This document shows, in pieces, positions 20,591 through 30,332 of a DNA stretch of 64,000 nucleotides; within the stretch, counting starts at the first letter, position 1; each line of letters begins with the position of its first letter. A program made the position numbers and the translations under genes. The notes beneath the pieces were generated by a model, which worked only from the letters and a program-made list of their open reading frames with translations, was not told the DNA's origin and ran no database searches. The stretch is from Thiomonas sp. X19 (GTDB taxonomy: Bacteria; Pseudomonadota; Gammaproteobacteria; Burkholderiales; Burkholderiaceae_C), in contig NZ_LT605203.1 of NCBI RefSeq assembly GCF_900089495.1, forward strand, positions 607,501 to 671,500. Direction: 5' to 3'.

Positions 20591-21850
20591 ATGCATGAAG
20601 AGGACAAGAGCGGCGGTGATTTCGCCCGCCGTGATTTTTTGAAAATCACCGGAGCGGCTGGGTTGGCCGCATTGCTCGCCAGACCGCAACCCAGTTGGGC
20701 CGCGAGCGAAGTGCCGATCAAGATCGGTATGGTCGATCCCATCACCAGCACCTTCGCCGCGCTGGGGCATAGCGAGATCAAGGGCGCCAAATTCGCCGAA
20801 GCCGAGATCAACAAATCCGGCGGCATTCTCGGGCGGCCGCTGCAGCTCCTGGTCGAAGACGGCGCCGGCAACCCCGGCACCAGCGTCGACAAGGTGTCGC
20901 GGCTGGTGAGCCAGGACAAGGTCGACTTCCTCATGGGCACGGTGAATTCGGCATCGTCGCTGGCGGTGTCGCAGTTCGCGGCGCAGCACAACAAGCTGTT
21001 CCTGTGTACCGGCGGCCACGTCGACAGCCTGACCGGCAAGGAGTGCAAGAGCACCACGTTCCGCACCTGCTCGACGACCTGGATGCTGACCGCCGGAGAC
21101 TTCGAGGCCATCTCCTCGAAGTTCGGCAAGAAGTGGTACTTCCTCACCACCGATTACGCCTTCGGCCAGTCCGAGCAGGCCGACTACACCACCCAACTGA
21201 AGAAAGTGGGGGGCACCGTGGTGGGTGCGGCGCTGGCGCCGGTGGGAACCACGGACTTCTCCTCTTTCCTGATCGACGTGAAGGCCAAGGCGCCGCAGGT
21301 CCTGTGTCTGCTGCTGGCCGGGAACGACCAGGTCAACTGCATGAAGCAGATCGCGCAGTTCGGCATCAACAAGGACATCGCCGTGGCGGGTGCCCTGTTC
21401 GAGCTGGAACAGGCGCAAGCCCTGCCGGAAGCCGCGCGCTACGGCTGGTGGACCATGGAGTGGTACTGGAATCAGCCCAAGACGCCGCATGTGGCCGACT
21501 TCGTCAAGCGCTTCTCCGCGGCGAACAATGGCGAATATCCCTCTGCCCGCGTCTGGTTCGGCTATGCCTCGACCTACGCCCTGAAACTGGCAGCGGAAAA
21601 GGCCAAGTCGACTGAAACGGCCAAGGTGGTGAAAGCCATGGAGGGCTTGGTGCTGCCGCCCGAAATTGCGTTGCAACCGGGTAACGTGTTCTACCGGCCG
21701 CAGGATCACCAGCTCATGCTGGGGATGTTCCCAGGCCACGTGATCCAGACCGGCAAGTACCCCAACTTGTTCAATGTCACGGGAATCGTCCCGGGCGAGA
21801 AAATCGCCTTGCCGCCTTCCGAGACCGGTTGCGTGCTGCCGCGCGCCTGA
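20591..21850 (+). CDS. ABC importer substrate-binding protein, Leu/Ile/Val type
   Basis: A 419-residue type I periplasmic binding protein (ANF/LivJ-like). The N-terminus has a twin-arginine motif (FARRDFLKITGAAGLAALL) and cleavage near SWA, so Tat export is likely. The mature part starts VPIKIGMVDPITSTFAALG and has the usual TDYAFGQS hinge-lobe segment. The ligand is not evident; this subgroup covers amino acids, amides and aromatic acids. AAGGAGA lies just before the ATG at 20591; an upstream in-frame Met is rejected. It is the first gene of a five-gene importer operon. Confidence 0.9.
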   Translation: MHEEDKSGGDFARRDFLKITGAAGLAALLARPQPSWAASEVPIKIGMVDPITSTFAALGHSEIKGAKFAEAEINKSGGILGRPLQLLVEDGAGNPGTSVDKVSRLVSQDKVDFLMGTVNSASSLAVSQFAAQHNKLFLCTGGHVDSLTGKECKSTTFRTCSTTWMLTAGDFEAISSKFGKKWYFLTTDYAFGQSEQADYTTQLKKVGGTVVGAALAPVGTTDFSSFLIDVKAKAPQVLCLLLAGNDQVNCMKQIAQFGINKDIAVAGALFELEQAQALPEAARYGWWTMEWYWNQPKTPHVADFVKRFSAANNGEYPSARVWFGYASTYALKLAAEKAKSTETAKVVKAMEGLVLPPEIALQPGNVFYRPQDHQLMLGMFPGHVIQTGKYPNLFNVTGIVPGEKIALPPSETGCVLPRA

Positions 21851-21925
21851 GTTCGCCCCCACCCGCCGCCACTGCGCCTCCCGGCGCAGTGGCTTTTATG
21901 CATCTGACGGATCGGAGGCCTCTCT

Positions 21926-22795
21926 TTGAATATCGTCCTCATCTTCAACCTGTTCAACGGGTTGATCACGGGTGCGTTCTACGCACTCCTGGCACTCGGC
22001 TTGGCCCTCATCCTGGGGCTGAACAACACCATCAACTTCGCCCAGGGCGCCTTCATGGCGCTGGCGGCGTATTTTGCTTACACCCTGGCGCCCTATCTTG
22101 GATTCTGGGGCGCGTTGCTGCTTGCGCCCTTGCTTGCCGGAGTGCTGGGTCTGGTGGTGGAAGTCTTCCTGATCCGCCGCCTGTACAAGCGCGATCCGTT
22201 GTACTCCCTGCTGCTGACCTTCGGCCTGGCGATGATCATGCAGGACATGATCCGTACCATCTGGGGCGCCACTGGCGTGCCGCTGCTCATTCCCGAATCG
22301 CTCGGCCACCCGCTCAGCCAGACCTACTTTTTCCTGACCGGCTACCGCCTTTTCGTCGTCGGCGTGGCGCTGGTGGGAACGGCGGCGCTGTTTGCCGTGC
22401 TGCGCTTCACCCGCCTGGGCATACGCATCCGGGCCGGGAACGCCGATCTGGAAACGGTGTCGGCGCTGGGTGTGAACATCTACTTGTTGCGCACCGCCAA
22501 CTTTGTCATCGGCATCATCTTCGCCGGGGTTGCCGGCATTCTCGCTGCCGGCCAACTCGGGCTGGATCCGACCATGGGTGACAGCCTGCTGATGCCGGCC
22601 TTCGTCGCCATCGTCGTCGGCGGCGTCGGCTCGCTGCTCGGCTCGCTGATGGGCGGCTTGCTGATCGGCGTTGCCTCCGGCGTGACGACGGCCTATTTCC
22701 CGTCCGCCAGCGAGGCGGTGATCTACCTCATCATGGGCCTGATGCTCGTGGTGCGGCCGCGCGGCTTGATGGGCCAAGAGGGGTTGCTGGAATGA
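21926..22795 (+). CDS. livH: LivH-type ABC permease
   Basis: A 289-residue inner-membrane permease with about eight spans. The N-terminal LINGLITGAFYALLALGLAL-like stretch and NNTINFAQGAFMALAAY are hallmarks of LivH, and LRTANFVIGIIFAGVAGILA near the C-terminus is the coupling region. It uses a TTG start, decided by GGAGG eight bases upstream. It is followed by livM with a four-base overlap. The Liv names denote the family; the substrate is unproven. Confidence 0.9.
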   Translation: MNIVLIFNLFNGLITGAFYALLALGLALILGLNNTINFAQGAFMALAAYFAYTLAPYLGFWGALLLAPLLAGVLGLVVEVFLIRRLYKRDPLYSLLLTFGLAMIMQDMIRTIWGATGVPLLIPESLGHPLSQTYFFLTGYRLFVVGVALVGTAALFAVLRFTRLGIRIRAGNADLETVSALGVNIYLLRTANFVIGIIFAGVAGILAAGQLGLDPTMGDSLLMPAFVAIVVGGVGSLLGSLMGGLLIGVASGVTTAYFPSASEAVIYLIMGLMLVVRPRGLMGQEGLLE

Positions 22796-23801
22796 AGGAC
22801 GACATGACTTCCACACTGGCGGCGCCAGCCGCGCCAGCCGCGCCATCGGGCCCAGCCGTTCGCCGCAATGTCCACCTTGGCACCTTGCTGCTCGCCGTGT
22901 TGCTGCTGAGCGCGCCAGCATGGCTGCCTTATGTCGGCGGCTACAACGACATCGCCTCGCGGGTGCTCATCTACGCCCTGGCGGCAATGGGCCTGAACCT
23001 GCTGCTCGGCTTCACCGGCGGCTTGTCGTTCGGCCATGCCGCCTACTTTGGTCTGGGTGCCTATGGCGTGGGCTTGATGCTCAAGTACGCCACGCACAAC
23101 GTGCCGCTGGCGCTGCTGTGCGGGACCTTGCTCGGCGGCTTGGTGGCGACGGTGCTGGCCCCCATTGCGGTGCGGCGCAAGGGCATTTATTTCGCCATGA
23201 TCACGATTGCCATCGGCCAGTTGTTCTACTTCATCGCCATCCGCTGGCAAACGGTGACGGGCGGGTACGACGGGCTCACCGGTTTTTCGCGCCACGCCAT
23301 TCCCATCCTGCCCGGGGTGAGTTGGACACTGGGCTCGACCGGCTTCTACTACCTCGTGCTGCTGTGTTTCGGCGTGGGTGCGGCGGTGCTGTGGATCGTG
23401 CTGAACTCGCCGCTCGGCCATATCTTTGTCGCCATTCGCGAGAACCAGAAGCGCCTGACCTTCCTCGGTGTGCGGGTGCAGCGCTATGCCGCGCTGTCTT
23501 TCGCCATCTCGGGTTTCATCGTCGCCCTGGCCGGTGGGCTCAACGCCCTGCTCGACAACTTCACCTCGCCCAACAGCCTGAACTACACCTTGTCGGGCGA
23601 TCTGGTGGTGATTGCCGTGCTCGGCGGCATGCGCAACTTCTGGGGGCCCTTCGTCGGCGCCGCCATTTTCGTGCTGGTGCGCGACTACGCCAGCAACGTG
23701 ACGAACAACTGGATGTCGGTCATCGGCCTCATCTTCATTCTTTCGGTGCTGTTCTTCCCGCTCGGCATCATGGGTTTCCTGCAGCGCAAGAAGGTGGAGA
23801 A

Positions 23802-23805
<4 letters not shown>
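22792..23805 (+). CDS. livM: LivM-type ABC permease
   Basis: A 337-residue second permease subunit with a Pro/Ala-rich cytoplasmic start, about ten spans and the signatures ALAAMGLNLLLGFTGGLSFGH and the EAA-like loop AIRENQKRLTFLGV. It pairs with the preceding LivH-type subunit to form the channel. It overlaps livH by ATGA and its own stop overlaps the next start (ATGA), so the operon is tightly coupled. Confidence 0.91.
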
Positions 23806-24551
<746 letters not shown>

Positions 24552-24609
24552 GGGCAGACAACAGCTTCAATTCGGAAGATGTCACAGGCGTCGCAGGGAG
24601 GGGCCGCAC

Positions 24610-25320
24610 ATGAACAAGGTGCTGGAGGTGGACGCGATCCACACCTATTACGGCAAGAGCCACATCCTCAAAGGCGTGTCGCTGCATGTGGGCGAGGGCG
24701 AGCTCGTCGCCCTGCTCGGGCGCAACGGCGCCGGCAAGTCCACCACGCTGCGCTCCATCATGGGGTTGACGCCGCCGCGCCAGGGCCATGTCCGGCTGTT
24801 CGGCCAGGACGTGACCGGCGCTTCGCCGTCGCGCATTGCCACCATGGGCGCGGGTTACGTGCCCGAGGGACGCAAAATTTTCGGCCACCTCACGGTGCAC
24901 GAGAATCTGCTGGTGGCGCGTGAAACCAAAGGGCAGTGGACCCTCGACACGGTCTACAAACTGTTCCCGCGCCTGCACGAGCGCCGTACCAGCAAGGGCG
25001 GACGGCTGTCCGGTGGCGAGCAGGAAATGCTGGCCATCGCCCGCGCCCTGCTGCTCAACCCCAAGCTGCTGATTCTCGACGAGCCTTCACAAGGCCTGGC
25101 GCCCATCATCGTGCAGGAAGTCATGCGCACCGTGGCGCGCATGAAAAGCGAGGGCATCTCGGTGCTGCTGGTCGAGCAGAACGCCTTCCTTGCGCTGCAA
25201 CTGGCCGACCGCGCCTATGTCCTGGGCGAAGGCGAGATGCTTTATGACGGCGACGCTGCCGCGCTGGCCGCCGACACCGAGCGCATGGAGCAACTGGCTG
25301 GTGTGGCACACGCCGGCTGA
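24610..25320 (+). CDS. livF: LivF-type ABC ATPase
   Basis: A 236-residue second ATPase of the importer. Walker A is GRNGAGKST near residue 37, the signature is LSGGEQEMLAIARAL, Walker B is LLILDEPSQGLAP, and the typical LivF VPEGRKIFGHLTVHENL segment is present. It lies 58 bp after livG. Twenty-four bases separate its end from the convergent pntB. Confidence 0.92.
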   Translation: MNKVLEVDAIHTYYGKSHILKGVSLHVGEGELVALLGRNGAGKSTTLRSIMGLTPPRQGHVRLFGQDVTGASPSRIATMGAGYVPEGRKIFGHLTVHENLLVARETKGQWTLDTVYKLFPRLHERRTSKGGRLSGGEQEMLAIARALLLNPKLLILDEPSQGLAPIIVQEVMRTVARMKSEGISVLLVEQNAFLALQLADRAYVLGEGEMLYDGDAAALAADTERMEQLAGVAHAG

Positions 25321-25344
25321 TGGCTTCGAAGCTTTGGCTTCAGC

Positions 25345-26781
25345 CTATTCAATTGCCCGAGTAATGTCCTCGATGATCTTTTTGGCGTCGCCGAAGACCA
25401 TCATGGTTTTATCGAGGTAGAACAGGTCATTATCCAGGCCGGCATAGCCGGTGGCCATGGAGCGCTTGTTCACGATCACCGTCTTGGCCTTGTAGGCCTC
25501 CAGGATGGGCATGCCGGCGATGGGGGAGTGCGGATCCGTCTTCGCCGCCGGGTTCACCACATCGTTGGCCCCCAGCACCACGGCCACATCGGCCTGGGCG
25601 AACTCGGGGTTGATGTCCTCCATCTCGAACACCTGGTCGTAGGGCACCTCGGCCTCGGCCAGCAGCACATTCATATGCCCCGGCATGCGCCCGGCCACCG
25701 GGTGGATGGCGTACTTCACGCTCACCCCCTTGGCCGTGAGCTTGGCCGCCAGTTCCTTCAAGGCATGCTGCGCCCGCGCCACCGCCAGGCCATAGCCGGG
25801 CACGATGATCACGCTCTCGGCATTGCCCAGCAGGAAGGCCGCATCGTCCGGGCTGCCCGACTTGGCCGTGCGCTGCGCCCCGCCCGCGGACGGCGCCTGG
25901 GCCTCGCCGCCGAAGCCGCCCAGGATCACGTTGAAGAACGAGCGGTTCATCGCCTTGCACATGATGTAGGAGAGAATCGCCCCGGACGACCCCACCAGCG
26001 AGCCGGCGATGATGAGCATGGGGTTCTCCAGCGAGAAGCCGATGCCCGCGGCCGCCCAGCCGGAGTAGCTGTTGAGCATGGACACCACCACCGGCATGTC
26101 GGCGCCGCCAATGGGGATGATGATGAGCACCCCGAGGACGAAGGCCAGCGCCAGCATGACGAGGAAGGGCGTCCAGGCCGCCGTGGCCCAGAACCCCAGG
26201 CCGAAGCCGATGGTGGCCAGGGCGATGCCCAGGTTGATCCAGTGCTGCGCGGCAAAGCGCACCGGCGCGCCCTGGAACAGGCGGAACTTGTACTGGCCCG
26301 AGAGCTTGCCGAAGGCGATGACGGAGCCGCTGAAGGTGATGGCGCCCACGATCGCGCCGATGAACAGCTCCACGCGGTTGCCGTAGGGCAGCGGGTCGCC
26401 CATGGCGGCGACGATGCCGAAGGCGTGCGGCTCGGCCACTTCGGCCACGGCGATGCACACCGCCGACAAGCCGATCATGCTGTGCATGAAGGCCACCAGT
26501 TCGGGCATCTTCGTCATCTCCACGCGCCGCGCCATGGTGGCGCCGATGGCCCCGCCCACGACGATGGCGGCGAGCACATCGCCCAGGCCGGCGGCCCCGG
26601 CGTCACCGCCGAGCTTGAGGATGAGGGCCACGGTGGTGAGCACGGCGATGGCCATGCCGGTCATGCCGAAGACGTTGCCGCGGCGGCTCGAGGCCGGGTG
26701 CGACAGGCCCTTGAGGGCCTGGATGAAGAACACCGAGGCGATGAGGTACAGCAGGGTGACCAGGTTCATGCTGAGGGTCAT
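25345..26781 (-). CDS. pntB: NAD(P) transhydrogenase subunit beta
   Basis: A 478-residue subunit with eight to nine membrane helices (domain II) followed by the NADP-binding domain III (VIIVPGYGLAVARAQH, HPVAGRMPGHMNVLLAEA, GANDVVNPAAKTDP). The complex couples hydride transfer from NADH to NADP+ with proton inflow. I chose the ATG at 26781 because AAGGA lies six bases upstream; the Met at 26769 is an alternative. It is the third gene of pntAa-pntAb-pntB. Confidence 0.96.
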   Translation of the reverse strand: MTLSMNLVTLLYLIASVFFIQALKGLSHPASSRRGNVFGMTGMAIAVLTTVALILKLGGDAGAAGLGDVLAAIVVGGAIGATMARRVEMTKMPELVAFMHSMIGLSAVCIAVAEVAEPHAFGIVAAMGDPLPYGNRVELFIGAIVGAITFSGSVIAFGKLSGQYKFRLFQGAPVRFAAQHWINLGIALATIGFGLGFWATAAWTPFLVMLALAFVLGVLIIIPIGGADMPVVVSMLNSYSGWAAAGIGFSLENPMLIIAGSLVGSSGAILSYIMCKAMNRSFFNVILGGFGGEAQAPSAGGAQRTAKSGSPDDAAFLLGNAESVIIVPGYGLAVARAQHALKELAAKLTAKGVSVKYAIHPVAGRMPGHMNVLLAEAEVPYDQVFEMEDINPEFAQADVAVVLGANDVVNPAAKTDPHSPIAGMPILEAYKAKTVIVNKRSMATGYAGLDNDLFYLDKTMMVFGDAKKIIEDITRAIE

Positions 26782-26833
26782 GACCAATCCTTGGATGGGT
26801 TCTGGGTTGTGGCGGGCATCATGGGGGCTGGCG

Positions 26834-27157
26834 TCATGGCTCAAGGCGCGCCTTGGGGGCGGGGGCGCGCTCTTTCTTCTTGAACATCTCCAGCATGCGC
26901 CGGGTGACGAGAAAGCCGCCGAACACGTTGACCGAGGCCATGGCCACGGCCAGCACGCCCATGACCTTGCCCAAGGGGGTGACGGTGAGGGCGGCGGCCA
27001 GCATGGCGCCGACGATGATGATGGCGGAGATGGCGTTGGTCACCGACATCAGCGGGGTGTGCAGCGCCGGCGTGACGGTCCACACGACGTGGTAGCCGAC
27101 ATAGATGGCCAGCACGAAGATGGTGAGGTTGATGACGAAGGGGGCGATGTCATGCAT
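26834..27157 (-). CDS. pntAb: NAD(P) transhydrogenase subunit alpha part 2
   Basis: A 107-residue membrane protein with three to four helices that corresponds to the C-terminal part of E. coli PntA. Key segments are [28 protein letters not shown] split over residues 20-47 and [22 protein letters not shown]. The separate gene shows the three-subunit form of the enzyme. Confidence 0.95.
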   Translation of the reverse strand: MHDIAPFVINLTIFVLAIYVGYHVVWTVTPALHTPLMSVTNAISAIIIVGAMLAAALTVTPLGKVMGVLAVAMASVNVFGGFLVTRRMLEMFKKKERAPAPKARLEP

Positions 27158-27209
27158 GGTGGGGGGTGTCCTTGGCGGAGGGGGGCGGGGCGTTGCGGGC
27201 GCCTATCCG

Positions 27210-28331
27210 TCAGGCGCTCTTGCGCCTGACCTCGCCGCCCTGGGTCATGAGGCAGGCGGCGACGATGTCGTCGTCCAGGTTGACCACCAGCCCGCGGTCC
27301 TTGTCGAGCACGAGCTTGAGGAAGTCGAGCACGTTGCGGGCGTAGAGCTGGGAGGCGTCGGCGGCGACTTGGGCGGGCAGGTTGGTGTCGCCCACGATCG
27401 TCACGCCGTGCCTGACCACGGTCTGGTCGGCTTCGGTGAGCGGGCAGTTGCCGCCTTGGGCGGCGGCCATGTCGACAAGGACCGATCCGGGGCGCATGCC
27501 CTGGACCATGGCTTCGCTCACCAGCACCGGGGCGCGCCGCCCGGGGATGAGGGCGGTGGTGATGACGATGTTGGCTTGCTTGACGCGCTCGGCCACCAGG
27601 GCGGCCTGGCGCTCCAGCCAGGCCTTGGGCATGGGACGGGCGTAGCCGCCCACGCCCTGGGCGATCTGGCGTTCTTCGTCGGTCTCGAAGGGCACGTCGA
27701 TGAACTTGGCGCCCAGCGACTCGACTTGCTCCTTGGCGGCGGGGCGCACGTCGGAGGCTTCCACCACCGCGCCTAAGCGCTTGGCGGTGGCGATGGCCTG
27801 CAGCCCGGCCACGCCGGCGCCGAGCACGACCAGGCGGGCGGCCTTGACGGTGCCGGCGGCGGTCATGAGCATGGGCATGAAGCGGGGGTAGAGGTTGGCC
27901 GCCAGGAGCACGGCTTTGTAGCCGGCGATGTTGGCCTGGCTGGAGAGCACGTCCAGGCCCTGGGCGCGGCTGGTGCGGGGGGCGGCCTCCAGGGCGAAGG
28001 CCGTCAGGCCCGCGCCAGCCAGGGCTTGCAGGCCTGCGGCGTCGAAGGGCTCGAGCATGCCCACCACGGCCGCGCCGGGCTGCATCTGCGCCAGCTCGTG
28101 CGGCTGCGGGCGGCGCACCTTGAGCACGAGCTCGGCCCCCAGCGCCGCCGCGGCGTCAACCATCTGGGCGCCGGCGCCCTGGTAGTCGGCGTCGGTGGCC
28201 CCGGCGCCCAGCCCCGCTCCGCTTTGCACCAGCAGGGTGTGGCCCTGGGCCACCAGCTTCTTCACGGTCTCGGGCGTGGCCGCCACCCGCCTCTCTCCTC
28301 CTAAGCTCTCAGCAACAACGCCGATGCGCAT
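27210..28331 (-). CDS. pntAa: NAD(P) transhydrogenase subunit alpha part 1
   Basis: A 373-residue soluble NAD-binding domain I of the transhydrogenase, related to alanine dehydrogenase. It starts MRIGVVAESLGGERRVA, has the nucleotide fold RLVVLGAGVAGLQAIATAKRLGA near residue 165 and the mobile-loop region ending IPGRRAPVLVSEAMV. AAGGAG lies eight bases before the ATG. A perfect hairpin precedes the gene. It heads the pnt operon. Confidence 0.95.
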   Translation of the reverse strand: MRIGVVAESLGGERRVAATPETVKKLVAQGHTLLVQSGAGLGAGATDADYQGAGAQMVDAAAALGAELVLKVRRPQPHELAQMQPGAAVVGMLEPFDAAGLQALAGAGLTAFALEAAPRTSRAQGLDVLSSQANIAGYKAVLLAANLYPRFMPMLMTAAGTVKAARLVVLGAGVAGLQAIATAKRLGAVVEASDVRPAAKEQVESLGAKFIDVPFETDEERQIAQGVGGYARPMPKAWLERQAALVAERVKQANIVITTALIPGRRAPVLVSEAMVQGMRPGSVLVDMAAAQGGNCPLTEADQTVVRHGVTIVGDTNLPAQVAADASQLYARNVLDFLKLVLDKDRGLVVNLDDDIVAACLMTQGGEVRRKSA

Positions 28332-28359
28332 CCAGGATTCTCCTTGTGGGTTGGGGAAA

Positions 28360-28399
28360 GCCCCTGGCGGCGCAACGCCGCCAGGGGCAGACATTTTTT
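28360..28399 (+). terminator. Perfect hairpin with T-tract upstream of pntAa
   Basis: A 13-bp stem (GCCCCTGGCGGCG/CGCCGCCAGGGGC) with a CAA loop, followed on the plus strand by TTTTTT. It is built like an intrinsic terminator for plus-strand transcripts, although no plus-strand gene ends here. For the minus strand it lies in the pntAa leader, about 29 bp before the start codon, and might affect that leader. Confidence 0.5.
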
Positions 28400-28464
28400 G
28401 TGGTTCTCGAGCGCGAGCGCGCTGGCCGCCTGGGCCGTTTCAACCCAGCGACGAAGCTTGAAGT

Positions 28465-28860
28465 CTAGGCCGCGCGGCGTCCGCCGAGCGAGCCGTCATC
28501 GGCGTCGCTCTGGTCGGCAGCGCCTGCAGCGTCGAACTCGACGATGCAGGCTTCGACCGTTTCCAGGTTGTTGTCGCGCGCAAAATTGCGAACGAACTGG
28601 TAGGCCATGGGCTCGATCTCAGCCAAGGCGCGACTCAGGACCACAGAACGCACGCCGTCCACCAGGGTGGGCATGCAATAGGGCGAATAACACAGGTGCA
28701 TTTCCTGGTGCTTCGATTCCGCTGGCCGGAATTGCGCCATCACTCCGGCAAGGCGTTCAGCCCAATCGCTCGGCCGAAACTGGCTGCCCTCGTGGGTGCG
28801 GCCGAGAATCAGGATTTCACCGGGTTTGAGAATGCGCTGGGCGACTGTCGCGTCTAACAT
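28465..28860 (-). CDS. DUF3579 family protein
   Basis: A 131-residue protein of the betaproteobacterial DUF3579 family. Its core is GEILILGRTHEGSQFRPSDW, MHLCYSPYCMPTLVDGVRSV and YQFVRNFARDNNL. Two cysteines in CYSPYC could bind a metal or form a disulfide, but no function is established. The C-terminal tail is acidic and low complexity. I chose ATG 28860 because a candidate -10 element (TATATT) overlaps the alternative upstream TTG, which would then not be transcribed. No clear Shine-Dalgarno site is seen. Confidence 0.8.
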   Translation of the reverse strand: MLDATVAQRILKPGEILILGRTHEGSQFRPSDWAERLAGVMAQFRPAESKHQEMHLCYSPYCMPTLVDGVRSVVLSRALAEIEPMAYQFVRNFARDNNLETVEACIVEFDAAGAADQSDADDGSLGGRRAA

Positions 28861-28906
28861 GGGAGGATGCCGAGATGGTTGCGATAGATCAATTTTGCTG
28901 CGGCGC

Positions 28907-28936
28907 AATATATCAGGTCAAACCCTGATTGGTAAA
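28907..28936 (-). promoter_or_regulatory. Candidate sigma-70 promoter for DUF3579
   Basis: On the minus strand TTTACC (28931-28936) and TATATT (28907-28912) are 18 bp apart, in an AT-rich island about 50 bp before the chosen start codon. Confidence 0.4.
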
Positions 28937-29235
28937 AGAGTGCAATGAATTGTGATGGGCGAATCGCCGCCCTGCCAGGGGTCCCGTCAAGAGGCATGCA
29001 TTGTTGCCCAAATTTGACACTGGCGATGTTCGCGCGGATGCGCGATGGCGTAACCATCGGCGTTTGCAACACGTTCTCGCTTGGGCCCACGCCGAATTCG
29101 CAGGCCGCCTCTGGACCAATCCGGCACGCCAGCCCAGCGCTGCTTTGGCGATAGCCTGCATGCACGAGCCATCCTCGGCCCTGCCGATCAACGAACGGTG
29201 CATGCAAGCAGGCCAGTGCCGATGTGTTCGAGAAC

Positions 29236-29325
29236 GCTCTCAAGAAAACGCCGGGCCGCCCCAAGTTTTCTTGCGCCCCACGGGGGGCGGGCTGGGCGCA
29301 GCCCGGCCCTGGGGACGCTCAAAAA
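29236..29325 (+). repeat. Interspersed palindromic repeat, copy C
   Basis: It runs from GCTCTCAAGAAAACG through GTTTTCTTG, CCCCACGGGGGGC and the CGGGCTG-GGCGCAGCCCG palindrome to GGGGACGCTCA. It is intergenic. The stem carries compensating changes from copy B (AAGAAAAC pairs with GTTTTCTT), which suggests that pairing is conserved. Confidence 0.82.
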
Positions 29326-29327
29326 GC

Positions 29328-29393
29328 TTAGAGCGGTGTCCACAGAACCGGCAGCAGCTCAGTCAAGGTTTTCTTCCAGCGATTTGCTTCCAT
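29328..29393 (-). CDS. Possible 21-residue microprotein
   Basis: A short open frame encodes a basic and hydrophobic peptide starting MEANRWKKTLTELLP. GGAGCGGAAAT precedes the ATG with ideal spacing, which is the main support. It ends directly beside repeat copy C, which could act as its terminator. It may equally be chance or the remnant of a longer gene. Confidence 0.25.
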   Translation of the reverse strand: MEANRWKKTLTELLPVLWTPL

Positions 29394-29642
29394 ATTTCCG
29401 CTCCTAATTGTCAGTGGTTGCCCTCCCCTGGCAGGGAAGTGGACCGTGCGCGGCGCCGGTTCGAAGGTCTGTTTCCGAGCGCGATGCTGGGCATACGCAC
29501 CGCGGGCGGCGCTGGATTCAAGATTGCCGTTTCTGCCGCGCGCGCAAATGTGAAAATTTGTGAGCGGACGAGCTTCACCTTGGTGAAGGGGGTTTGTCCG
29601 GGGGATGCCATGGTGCCGCGCAACAGGTTCTACCATCGCGGC

Positions 29643-30332
29643 ATGAACACGACCACCACACCCACTCCGCCCAACCCTGGGGGCACGCGCGAGGAAACAC
29701 CAGGCCGCTCCCAAGCTTCCTTGATCTCTACGGAGAGCGGGGTGGCGTTGAGCGACGACCCTGGGGGCACGCGCGAGGAAACGCCGGGCCGCTCCCAAGT
29801 TTCCTTGACCCCCGCGGGGGGCAGGGCGGCGCAACGCGACGACCCTGGGGGCACCTTGTATTGGGAAGACTTCCCCCCCCACCATGTCACCGACTGCGGC
29901 AGCACCACCGTGAGCCGCGAAGCCATTCTCGACTTCGCCCGCCAGTTCGACCCGCAGCCTTTTCATGTGGACGAGGAGGCGGCGAAGCATTCCCTGTTCG
30001 GCGGCCTCGTCGCCAGCGGCTGGCACACCTGCGCCATCGCCATGCGCCTGATGTGCGACGCCTACCTGCTGCGCACCACCAGCCAGGGCGCTCCCGGCAT
30101 CGACGAGTTGCGCTGGCTGAAACCCGTGCGTCCCGGCGATACCCTGAGCCTGCGCATGACGGTGCTGGAGGCGCGACCGATGCGCAGCAAGCCGCACCTG
30201 GGTCTGGTGCAGTCGCGCTGGGAGTTGTTCAACCAGCATGGCGACTGCGCCCTGACCATGAAGGGCTGGGGCATGTTCAAGCGGCGCGACGTTGCCGCCG
30301 CTGACGGACTCCAAGCGCAGGCTGCGCCTTGA
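29643..30332 (+). CDS. MaoC-family dehydratase with repeat-derived N-terminus
   Basis: A 229-residue protein. Residues 72-220 are a normal single hot-dog MaoC dehydratase: LYWEDFPPH start, catalytic-type FARQFDPQPFHVDEEAA, FGGLVASGWHTCAIAMRLM and LRWLKPVRPGDTLSLR. Such enzymes hydrate enoyl-CoA-like substrates. Residues 12-67 are two 28-residue units (PGGTREETPGRSQ...) encoded by two tandem 84-bp repeats, so the N-terminal extension is foreign to the family. A TTG at the LYWEDF position could be an alternative start that avoids the repeats. It is coupled to the next gene by TTGA. Confidence 0.85.
   Translation: MNTTTTPTPPNPGGTREETPGRSQASLISTESGVALSDDPGGTREETPGRSQVSLTPAGGRAAQRDDPGGTLYWEDFPPHHVTDCGSTTVSREAILDFARQFDPQPFHVDEEAAKHSLFGGLVASGWHTCAIAMRLMCDAYLLRTTSQGAPGIDELRWLKPVRPGDTLSLRMTVLEARPMRSKPHLGLVQSRWELFNQHGDCALTMKGWGMFKRRDVAAADGLQAQAAP
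29675..29758 (+). repeat. Interspersed palindromic repeat, copy D (tandem unit 1)
   Basis: Exactly 84 bp, beginning CCCTGGGGGCACGCGCGAGG. It is translated in frame as 28 residues of the MaoC protein. It differs from copy E at scattered positions (for example CTTGATCTCTACGG against CTTGACCCCCGCGG), so the duplication is not recent. Confidence 0.9.
29759..29842 (+). repeat. Interspersed palindromic repeat, copy E (tandem unit 2)
   Basis: A second 84-bp unit directly abutting copy D, with the same start CCCTGGGGGCACGCGCGAGG. A partial third start (CCCTGGGGGCACC) follows. It is also read in frame. Confidence 0.9.

Larger units (their letters stand above)
28937..29642. other. About 700 bp with little or no coding
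   Basis: This stretch has lower GC than its flanks and no convincing gene over 100 codons on either strand. It holds repeat copy C and one very short open frame with a good ribosome site (29328-29393). Two more repeat units follow just to the right. It looks like a decayed or rearranged junction. Confidence 0.5.

Noticed and set aside
28854..29264. 136-codon minus-strand frame upstream of DUF3579
   Set aside because: It covers the probable promoter, has no ribosome site and no family resemblance.
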